A stretch of DNA of 7,328 nucleotides from Nitrospira sp. (GTDB lineage Bacteria; Nitrospirota; Nitrospiria; Nitrospirales; Nitrospiraceae). The stretch lies in NCBI GenBank assembly GCA_015904045.1, contig JABMDG010000200.1, positions 1 to 7,328 on the forward strand. The letters are read 5' to 3'. The translations under genes and the position numbers were made by a program. Position 1 is the stretch's first letter; every line of letters starts with the position of its first letter. Positions 1-4,323 of this stretch are shown piece after piece. The notes below the pieces were generated by a model. The model ran no database searches. It saw only the letters and a program-made list of their open reading frames with translations, and was not told where the DNA came from.

Positions 1-1
1 A

Positions 2-28
2 GTCCTCTCGACGAAGGGGATGCTGTAG
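2..28 (+). CDS. hisB: C-terminal end of imidazoleglycerol-phosphate dehydratase HisB (partial)
   Basis: Only the last eight codons and a TAG stop are present; the gene runs off the left edge. They read V-L-S-T-K-G-M-L-stop. The tail S-T/S-K-G-x-L-stop is the familiar C-terminus of bacterial HisB, where many family members end in PSTKGVL or PSSKGVL. HisB dehydrates imidazole-glycerol phosphate to imidazole-acetol phosphate, the step just after HisH/HisF. The position upstream of hisH on the same strand agrees with this call. The evidence is short, so the call rests on the tail motif plus context. It cannot be seen whether this is a monofunctional HisB or one fused to the phosphatase domain. 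Confidence 0.8.
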   Translation, partial: VLSTKGML

Positions 29-62
29 TTTTCTTGCCGCAGGTCGGTAACGCTGCCGTTGT

Positions 63-108
63 AAACGGGGCAGGCTTCCGAGAGAGGAGTCTGTCCCGTT
101 TCCGTTTT
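63..108 (+). terminator. Candidate intrinsic terminator or structured RNA after hisB
   Basis: Positions 63-73 (AAACGGGGCAG) pair with 91-101 (CTGTCCCGTTT) with one G-U wobble. Pairing continues inward through 74-78 with 86-90 (two more wobbles), giving about 16 bp closed by a 7-nt loop at 79-85. The 3' side is T-rich: eight T in the twelve bases 99-110. It lies 34 nt past the hisB stop, a normal place for a Rho-independent terminator. The T-tract is interrupted by CCG, so termination strength is uncertain. If it works, hisH and the genes after it need their own promoter or depend on readthrough. Confidence 0.5.
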
Positions 109-153
109 ATCAGGGAGCCGGGAGCGAGCCAGAGGCACAGAGGGCCTCTATCG

Positions 154-180
154 CCCGAGATTGCCAGTGGCAGTCTCGGG
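154..180 (+). repeat. Strong 12-bp hairpin in the hisB-hisH gap
   Basis: CCCGAGATTGCC (154-165) pairs with GGCAGTCTCGGG (169-180) around a 3-nt AGT loop, with a single U-G wobble. No T-tract follows (next bases CCGGTTGCGG), so it is not a standard intrinsic terminator. A smaller stem lies just upstream (131-136 with 144-149). It sits 44 nt before the hisH start, so if transcribed it lies in the hisH leader. It could stabilise or process the mRNA, act as a regulatory leader element, or be a dispersed REP-like repeat. Function is unknown. Confidence 0.6.
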
Positions 181-224
181 CCGGTTGCGGTATTGTTACC
201 CTCCCACAAAGTTAGGCAGATTCA

Positions 225-833
225 ATGATTGCCATTATCGATTACGGCATGGGTAATCTCCGCAGCGTCTCCAAGGCGTTTGAGGCCGTGGGCCATCAGG
301 CGGTGGTGACGCGCGATGTCAGGGTGATCGGCAATGCGAGCCACGTGGTCCTGCCGGGGGTTGGGGCGTTCGGCGACTGTATGGCGAACATCAACCAGTA
401 TGGACTGGTAGAACCGATCCACGCGGCAATCCAATCGGGCAAGCCGTTTTTGGGGATTTGTCTGGGGCTGCAAGTCCTGTTTTCCGAGAGCGAAGAGTTC
501 GGGCCGCATAAGGGACTCGACATCATTCCCGGCAAGGTTAGACGATTTGCCGCAGGCCCGGCATTGAAAGTGCCGCATATCGGCTGGAACCAGGTCCACC
601 TTCAGCGCACCTGTCCGCTGTTCGACGGGATCGCCGATGGAGCCGAGTGGTACTTCGTGCACTCCTATTTCGTCGAGCCCAGCGACAAGCACGTAGCCGC
701 GACGGCGACGACCTACGGAATCTCCTTCGTGTCGAGCGTATGGAAGGACAATATCGTGGCCTGCCAGTTTCACCCGGAGAAAAGCCAGGCGGTGGGGCTG
801 CGGTTAATCAAGAATTTCGGAGCATGGAAGTGA
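225..833 (+). CDS. hisH: Imidazole glycerol phosphate synthase, glutamine amidotransferase subunit HisH
   Basis: This 202-residue cytoplasmic class-I glutamine amidotransferase hydrolyses glutamine and passes ammonia to HisF for the ring-closing step of histidine synthesis. The N-terminus MIAIIDYGMGNLRSV is typical of the family. The oxyanion-strand PGVGAFGD lies at 45-51, and the nucleophile elbow GICLGLQ holds catalytic Cys79. PHIGWN is at 117-122 and VHSY at 145-148. The catalytic His183 and Glu185 are in QFHPEKS. Length is normal for HisH (about 195-215). The ATG at 225 is chosen because the family N-terminus begins exactly there; a weak AGG lies 8 nt upstream. Its partner hisF is encoded downstream, separated by the lipoprotein gene and hisA. 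No defect is visible. Confidence 0.97.
   Translation: MIAIIDYGMGNLRSVSKAFEAVGHQAVVTRDVRVIGNASHVVLPGVGAFGDCMANINQYGLVEPIHAAIQSGKPFLGICLGLQVLFSESEEFGPHKGLDIIPGKVRRFAAGPALKVPHIGWNQVHLQRTCPLFDGIADGAEWYFVHSYFVEPSDKHVAATATTYGISFVSSVWKDNIVACQFHPEKSQAVGLRLIKNFGAWK
826..830 (+). promoter_or_regulatory. Ribosome binding site deciding the lipoprotein start
   Basis: GGAAG lies inside the last two codons of hisH, 8 nt before the ATG at 839. It supports 839 over the in-frame ATG at 824, whose nearest GGAG (819-822) is only 1 nt away. A GTG at 830 with the same GGAG at 7 nt remains a reasonable alternative and would add three residues. Confidence 0.5.
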
Positions 834-838
834 ACAGG

Positions 839-1570
839 ATGAGCCGAACGACGTGGACGATCCTTGCGGCAGGACTCACGGTGCTACTGGCGGCGGGCTG
901 CAGCGGCTGGAAAGTCGCGACGGAGTCGTCGGACATCTTGCCGCGGTATACGGTTCGGTCCATAGCGCTGGTGCCGTTCACCTCGATTATCACGCCGCAG
1001 GTGCGCGACCAGGGCAATTTCTATTTTTCGACCCCGCAGAGCGTTCGGCACCAGGACATGTCATTAGCGATACCGTCCGAGGTGGAACCGCCTCCCAGGC
1101 AAGCCGCCTCGGTTCCCGCCGCTGCGGCAGAGCGGGTCACACAATTGTTCTGGAAACGTCTCCAATCGAGGGACGGTCTTCACCTGGTGCCGCTCGGCGA
1201 TTCAGTCAAAGCCTCGGCGGTCGATGGGGCGGTCGGCAAGATCAGGCCGGAGGCGGTCGCCGCCGCGGTGGCGAGGTCGCTCAAGGCGGATGCGGCATTG
1301 ATGGGCTATGTGTCAATGTATCAAGAGCGGGTCGGCAGCCGGCTTGGGGCGAACCCCGCCGCGTCTGTCGGCTTCGAGGTCAAGGTTGTGGCGGCGGACG
1401 GCCAGGTGTTGTGGGTCGGCCAGTATTATGAGCGGCAACGGCCGTTGACCGAGGATGTCATGGGGTTTGTTCAGCGGCTCGGCATGTTCGTGACGGCGGA
1501 AGAACTGGCGGAATACGGCGTCGATGAGATCATGAAAGAGTTTCCGTTCGGCAGAGAACAAGGGAAGTAA
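839..1570 (+). CDS. Predicted lipoprotein of unknown function with a CsgG/LpoB/TolB-N-like domain
   Basis: The product has 243 residues. Its N-terminus (MSRTTWTILAAGLTVLLAAGC) is a classic lipoprotein signal: Arg3, a hydrophobic core, then lipobox A-A-G-Cys21, with Ser at +2, which in E. coli terms favours the outer membrane. The mature part alternates strand and helix: strand SIALVPF (41-47), a Pro/Ala-rich loop near 80-96, helix AERVTQLFWKRLQS (97-110), strand GLHLVPL (113-119), helix then strand (138-160), and a strand pair near 175-197 with GQVLWVGQYYER. This pattern recalls the small alpha/beta domain of CsgG-, LpoB- and GNA1162-type envelope lipoproteins; that is inference from pattern only. 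The gene starts 5 nt after hisH and ends 1 nt before hisA, so co-expression is very likely although no role in histidine synthesis is evident. A longer reading from 647 is possible in this frame but would overlap hisH deeply. Confidence 0.8.
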   Translation: MSRTTWTILAAGLTVLLAAGCSGWKVATESSDILPRYTVRSIALVPFTSIITPQVRDQGNFYFSTPQSVRHQDMSLAIPSEVEPPPRQAASVPAAAAERVTQLFWKRLQSRDGLHLVPLGDSVKASAVDGAVGKIRPEAVAAAVARSLKADAALMGYVSMYQERVGSRLGANPAASVGFEVKVVAADGQVLWVGQYYERQRPLTEDVMGFVQRLGMFVTAEELAEYGVDEIMKEFPFGREQGK

Positions 1571-1571
1571 C

Positions 1572-2300
1572 GTGTTGGTGATCCCGGCGATCGACTTGAA
1601 GGACGGCCGCTGTGTCCGGTTGCGTCAGGGCGATATGGCGGCGGAAACCGTCTATTCGGAAGATGTGCCGGCGGTCGCACGGACATGGCAGGAGGGCGGG
1701 GCGTCTCTGATCCATGTCGTGGATCTCAACGGGGCGATAGATGGGGAACCCCGCAATTTGTCCCAGATCGAAACCGTGTTGAAGACCGTGAAGGTGAAAG
1801 TTCAGATCGGCGGCGGGATCAGGACCATCGAGACGGTTCGGCGCTATCTTCAGGCCGGAGTCTCGCGCGTTGTGCTGGGGACGGCCGCGCTGACCGATCG
1901 GGCGTTTCTCGAACAGGCGTGCCGGGAGTTCCCCGGGCAAATTCTGCTGGGTCTCGATGCGCGCGATGGGAAGGTTGCGGTGAAGGGCTGGACCTCGGTG
2001 TCGGACACGAGGGCCATCGATCTGTTGAAAGAAGTCGACGGGCTGGCGATTGGGGCGGTCATCTATACAGATATTGCGCGCGATGGGATGTTGAACGGGC
2101 CGAACCTGCCGGCGTTGAAGGAAGTCGCGGCTGCGTCGTCGTTTCCCGTGATCGCGTCCGGGGGGATCAGCCGGGTCGAGGATCTTCTGGCGGTGCGAGC
2201 GCTCGGGCCTCGGATCGAAGGCGCGATCGTCGGGAAGGCGCTGTATGACGGCAAACTGGATTATCGGTCCGCGGTCACGGCCCTCGCTATGTGTGAGTAA
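1572..2300 (+). CDS. hisA: Phosphoribosylformimino-5-aminoimidazole carboxamide ribotide isomerase HisA
   Basis: HisA (242 residues, usual length about 240-250) is a cytoplasmic TIM barrel that carries out the Amadori-type isomerisation of ProFAR to PRFAR, the HisF substrate. The opening MLVIPAIDLKDGRCVRL carries catalytic Asp8. QIGGGIR (78-84) is the first phosphate-binding loop. LGLDARDG has the second catalytic Asp129, followed by VKGW. TDIARDG lies at 166-172, the second phosphate loop ASGGIS at 195-200, and IVGKALY at 219-225. The start is GTG at 1572, with AGGGAAG at 1561-1567 as ribosome binding site inside the end of the lipoprotein gene; the intergenic gap is a single base, so translational coupling is likely. 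It is a paralogue of hisF, and the matching phosphate-loop DNA is still nearly identical between the two. No defect is seen. Confidence 0.97.
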   Translation: MLVIPAIDLKDGRCVRLRQGDMAAETVYSEDVPAVARTWQEGGASLIHVVDLNGAIDGEPRNLSQIETVLKTVKVKVQIGGGIRTIETVRRYLQAGVSRVVLGTAALTDRAFLEQACREFPGQILLGLDARDGKVAVKGWTSVSDTRAIDLLKEVDGLAIGAVIYTDIARDGMLNGPNLPALKEVAAASSFPVIASGGISRVEDLLAVRALGPRIEGAIVGKALYDGKLDYRSAVTALAMCE

Positions 2301-2377
2301 GGTTGAGGTTAAGGTCAAGGTTCAGGCGTACGCTGAGGGCTCGGCATCCCACTCAACCTTAGCCTCAGCCTTAGCCT
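2300..2377 (+). repeat. Hexamer-phased inverted repeat between hisA and hisF
   Basis: The left arm is a run of variant hexamers: GGTTGA, GGTTAA, GGTCAA, GGTTCA (2301-2324). The right arm is CTCAAC, CTTAGC, CTCAGC, CTTAGC (2352-2375). As RNA, 2300-2325 pairs with 2352-2377 over 26 positions with four G-U wobbles and three mismatches. The 26-nt loop holds the 8-bp palindrome GCGTACGC (2326-2333). The left arm begins in the hisA stop codon and the right arm ends 3 nt before the hisF ribosome binding site. The other spacers in this run are 1-10 nt, so this 90-nt gap looks like an inserted or amplified element. It resembles dispersed intergenic repeats that I recall from Nitrospira genomes, but I could not check this. 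Confidence 0.75.
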
Positions 2378-2380
2378 ATT

Positions 2381-2384
2381 GGAG
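2381..2384 (+). promoter_or_regulatory. Ribosome binding site of hisF, beside the repeat hairpin
   Basis: GGAG lies 6 nt before the ATG at 2391 and fixes that start over an in-frame TTG at 2379, which would overlap this site. It begins only 3 nt after the base of the long inverted repeat, so the folding of that repeat could affect ribosome access to hisF. Confidence 0.75.
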
Positions 2385-2390
2385 AGTTGG

Positions 2391-3173
2391 ATGTTGACCA
2401 AGCGCATTATCCCTTGCCTCGACGTGAAGGACGGCCGTGTCGTGAAAGGCGTGAGTTTCCTCAACCTGCGCGACGCGGGCGACCCGGTTGAGGCGGCGGT
2501 CGTCTACGATCGCGAAGGGGCGGATGAGCTCTGTTTTCTGGATATCACAGCGTCCCATGAAAACCGCAAGACGATTCTCGACGTTGTCGAACGGACGGCT
2601 GCGCGGGTGTTCATGCCGGTGACGGTCGGCGGTGGGGTGCGCACACTCGACGATGTCAGAAACTTGCTGAATGCCGGGGCGGACAAGGTCAGCATCAACA
2701 CGGCGGCGGTCGAGCGGCCCGAGTTCATCAAAGAGGCGGCCCAGCGATTCGGCACGCAGTGCATCGTCATGGCCATCGATGCGAAGAAGGTCCCGGCCGC
2801 TGATCGATGGGAAGTGTTTACGCACGGCGGGCGCAGGCCGACCGGTTTGGACGCGGTGGAGTGGGCAAAGCGGATGGAAGACTACGGAGTCGGCGAGGTG
2901 TTGTTGACCAGCATGGATCAGGACGGCAGGCAGAGCGGTTATGATCTGGCGCTCACTGCCGCCGTGTCGGAGCGGGTGTCGATTCCCGTGATCGCGTCCG
3001 GCGGGGTCGGCACGCTGGACCATTTATACGATGGGTTCGTGAAGGGGAAGGCGGATGCCGTCTTGGCGGCCTCGATCTTTCACTTTCGGACGTATACGAT
3101 TCCTCAGGCAAAGACCTATTTGAGAGAACGTGGAATTCCCGTACGATTGGATTCTCTAGAACAGGCCGCGTGA
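2391..3173 (+). CDS. hisF: Imidazole glycerol phosphate synthase, cyclase subunit HisF
   Basis: HisF (260 residues, usual length about 250-260) is a TIM barrel that uses ammonia from HisH to convert PRFAR into imidazole-glycerol phosphate plus AICAR; AICAR feeds purine synthesis. [20 protein letters not shown] opens the barrel with catalytic Asp11. TVGGGVRT (78-85) is the first phosphate loop. The second catalytic Asp130 is in [13 protein letters not shown] (144-148), TSMDQDG (173-179), IASGGVG (201-207) and AASIFHF (226-232) complete the conserved set. The start at 2391 gives the family N-terminus exactly. It follows hisA after a 90-nt repeat-filled spacer and precedes hisIE by 4 nt. All expected active-site residues are present. 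Confidence 0.98.
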   Translation: MLTKRIIPCLDVKDGRVVKGVSFLNLRDAGDPVEAAVVYDREGADELCFLDITASHENRKTILDVVERTAARVFMPVTVGGGVRTLDDVRNLLNAGADKVSINTAAVERPEFIKEAAQRFGTQCIVMAIDAKKVPAADRWEVFTHGGRRPTGLDAVEWAKRMEDYGVGEVLLTSMDQDGRQSGYDLALTAAVSERVSIPVIASGGVGTLDHLYDGFVKGKADAVLAASIFHFRTYTIPQAKTYLRERGIPVRLDSLEQAA

Positions 3174-3177
3174 GCCA

Positions 3178-3846
3178 ATGAACCAGGAACCGGTACCCCA
3201 GTTCAAATTCGATCAACAAGGTCTCCTCCCGGCCGTCGTGCAGGATTGGCTGGACGGGTCGGTGCTGATGCTGGGTTACATGAATCAAGAGGCGATCGCC
3301 AAGACGCTCGCAACCAAGCGCGTCCATTTTTGGAGCCGTTCGCGCAATCGGCTTTGGGAAAAAGGCGAAACGTCGGGTCACACACTGCACGTCAAAGATC
3401 TCTTTGTGGACTGCGATCAGGACACGATCTTGGTGAAGGCGCAAGCGGCCGGGCCGACCTGCCATACGGGCCAGCGGGCCTGTTTCTTCTCCAAACTGGA
3501 CGAACAGGGGTTGACGACCGGGGAAATGACACAGGAGGCAGCGGGAGGGATTCTTGAGTCGGTATTGCGGACCATCCGCGCGCGCCGCGCGCACCCGCAA
3601 GCCGGGTCCTATACGACCAAGCTGTTTGAGGGCGGCCATGACAAAATTCTGAAGAAAGTGGCGGAAGAAGCGGGCGAGGTGCTGCTGGCCGCAAAAGGCG
3701 GGAAGAAAGAAGACATCGTCTACGAGGTGGCAGACCTGCTCTTCCACACTCTGATGGTCCTGGGGTATCACGACCTGGAGCTCCACCAGATCTATCAGGA
3801 GCTCGGCAAGCGATTCGGCAAGTCCGGATTGAGGATGGAGAAGTGA
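3178..3846 (+). CDS. hisI: Bifunctional phosphoribosyl-AMP cyclohydrolase / phosphoribosyl-ATP pyrophosphatase HisIE
   Basis: This 222-residue fusion (often called hisIE) catalyses the second and third steps of histidine synthesis in the cytoplasm: the HisE part cleaves PR-ATP to PR-AMP and pyrophosphate, and the HisI part opens the purine ring of PR-AMP. HisI occupies about residues 8-110: metal-binding DCDQD (78-82) with Asp78, Asp80 and Asp82, and zinc cysteines Cys79, Cys95 and Cys102 (CHTGQRAC). HisE occupies about 125-215 and is a helical MazG-like domain with KKVAEEAGEV (159-168) and YEVADLLFHTLMVL (182-195), including the metal-binding E183-x-x-D186. An Arg/Ala linker near 131-140 is encoded by a GCGCGC-rich stretch. 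It starts 4 nt after the hisF stop with only a weak ribosome binding site, suggesting translational coupling. Confidence 0.97.
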   Translation: MNQEPVPQFKFDQQGLLPAVVQDWLDGSVLMLGYMNQEAIAKTLATKRVHFWSRSRNRLWEKGETSGHTLHVKDLFVDCDQDTILVKAQAAGPTCHTGQRACFFSKLDEQGLTTGEMTQEAAGGILESVLRTIRARRAHPQAGSYTTKLFEGGHDKILKKVAEEAGEVLLAAKGGKKEDIVYEVADLLFHTLMVLGYHDLELHQIYQELGKRFGKSGLRMEK

Positions 3847-3856
3847 GGGGTGGGCG

Positions 3857-4201
3857 ATGAGCACCTGTTTATTTTGCAAGATTGCCGAAAAAATAATTCC
3901 AGCCATGATCGTTTACGAAGACGACCAGACCCTGGCCTTTGACGACATCCATCCGCAGGCGCCGGTGCATACACTGGTCATTCCCAAACGGCATGTGGCG
4001 TCCGTTCAGGATCTGGGCGAGTCGGATCAGCCGTTGCTGGCGCGGTTACTCTTGGCCTGCACAAAAGTTGCGAGAGATAAAGGGCTGGCTGATCCGGGGT
4101 TTCGTCTCGTCGCCAATACCGGACGAGACGGAGGCCAAACCGTCTTCCATCTGCATTTCCACGTCATGGGCGGCCGACACATGGGCTGGCCGCCGGGCTG
4201 A
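3857..4201 (+). CDS. HIT-family (HinT-like) purine nucleoside phosphoramidase
   Basis: This protein has 114 residues, the usual size for the HinT branch of the histidine-triad superfamily. These enzymes hydrolyse AMP-linked phosphoramidates and aminoacyl-adenylates in the cytoplasm, usually as dimers. The N-terminal zinc motif is CLFC (Cys4, Cys7), followed by the acidic FDDIHPQAPVH segment (28-38) and IPKRH (42-46). The triad is H98-L-H100-F-H102 followed by VMGGRHMGWPPG, the typical HinT ending. His100 is the expected nucleophile. A GAGGGG ribosome binding site lies 6 nt before the ATG, and the gap after hisIE is 10 nt, so it is probably co-transcribed with the his genes. The physiological substrate is unknown. 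No link to histidine synthesis is required, although HisE, HisI and HinT all act on adenine nucleotide derivatives. Confidence 0.94.
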   Translation: MSTCLFCKIAEKIIPAMIVYEDDQTLAFDDIHPQAPVHTLVIPKRHVASVQDLGESDQPLLARLLLACTKVARDKGLADPGFRLVANTGRDGGQTVFHLHFHVMGGRHMGWPPG

Positions 4202-4216
4202 CGCCGTTCCTCGGAA

Positions 4217-4246
4217 TTGACAGATTTTCAAACCGTCTGTTAATCT
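4217..4246 (+). promoter_or_regulatory. Candidate sigma-70-type promoter for dnaG-rpoD
   Basis: A perfect -35 hexamer TTGACA (4217-4222) is followed after 18 nt by TAATCT (4241-4246) as -10; its first T, second A and last T match the consensus. Transcription would begin near 4253. It lies just after the HIT stop and ahead of a 122-nt gap without a gene, where a start for the dnaG-rpoD unit is expected. Inverted CAGATT (4221-4226) and AATCTG (4242-4247) sit inside the promoter. Confidence 0.55.
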
Positions 4247-4255
4247 GACCGGTCA
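4246..4255. promoter_or_regulatory. 10-bp palindrome at the predicted dnaG transcription start, possible operator
   Basis: TGACCGGTCA is a perfect palindrome that overlaps the end of the -10 element and the expected start site. A protein bound here would block initiation, so an operator is possible. No regulator is identified. Ten palindromic bases could also arise by chance. Confidence 0.35.
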
Positions 4256-4260
4256 ATTTT

Positions 4261-4279
4261 TCAATTACTTCGTGATTGA
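4261..4279 (+). repeat. Small hairpin in the dnaG leader
   Basis: TCAATTAC (4261-4268) pairs with GTGATTGA (4272-4279) around a TTC loop, 8 bp with one wobble. It would lie in the 5' leader of the dnaG mRNA if the promoter upstream is real. The T-run comes before rather than after the stem, so it is not an intrinsic terminator in the dnaG direction. Confidence 0.35.
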
Positions 4280-4307
4280 CTCGTCCGGTTGGGTGCGACG
4301 AGGAGGC

Positions 4308-4312
4308 AGGAG
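4308..4312 (+). promoter_or_regulatory. Ribosome binding site deciding the dnaG start
   Basis: AGGAG, preceded by a second AGGAGG at 4301-4306, lies 11 nt before the GTG at 4324. The spacing is a little long, but there is no such site before the alternative TTG at 4276. Confidence 0.5.
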
Positions 4313-4323
4313 CTCCGACTCTC

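Noticed and set aside
34..110. tRNA-like fold with a TTGTAAA loop, resembling a tRNA-Tyr anticodon arm
   Set aside because: There is no TTCGA arm, no acceptor stem and no CCA-side pairing. The long hairpin at 63-101 explains the complementarity better.
29..224. Histidine attenuator with a His-codon leader peptide
   Set aside because: No short frame with a run of CAC/CAT codons is present in the hisB-hisH gap.
1..228. Frame open from the window start through 228, ending in a 4-nt overlap with the hisH start
   Set aside because: The real hisB tail reads in another frame and stops at 28. This frame has only a TTG start, no ribosome binding site, an Arg/Ser-rich composition, and runs through both hairpins.
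647..838. Longer N-terminus for the lipoprotein, starting inside hisH
   Set aside because: It would overlap hisH by almost 190 nt and place the clear lipoprotein signal in the middle of the protein.
2953..3906. 317-codon open frame on the minus strand over hisF, hisIE and HIT
   Set aside because: Shadow of well-supported + strand genes in G+C-rich DNA; the sequence shows no recognisable motif and crosses three real genes.
4169..4194. GGCGGCC/GGCCGCC inverted repeat at the end of the HIT gene as a terminator
   Set aside because: It lies inside coding sequence for the conserved GGRHMGWPP tail, and no T-tract follows.
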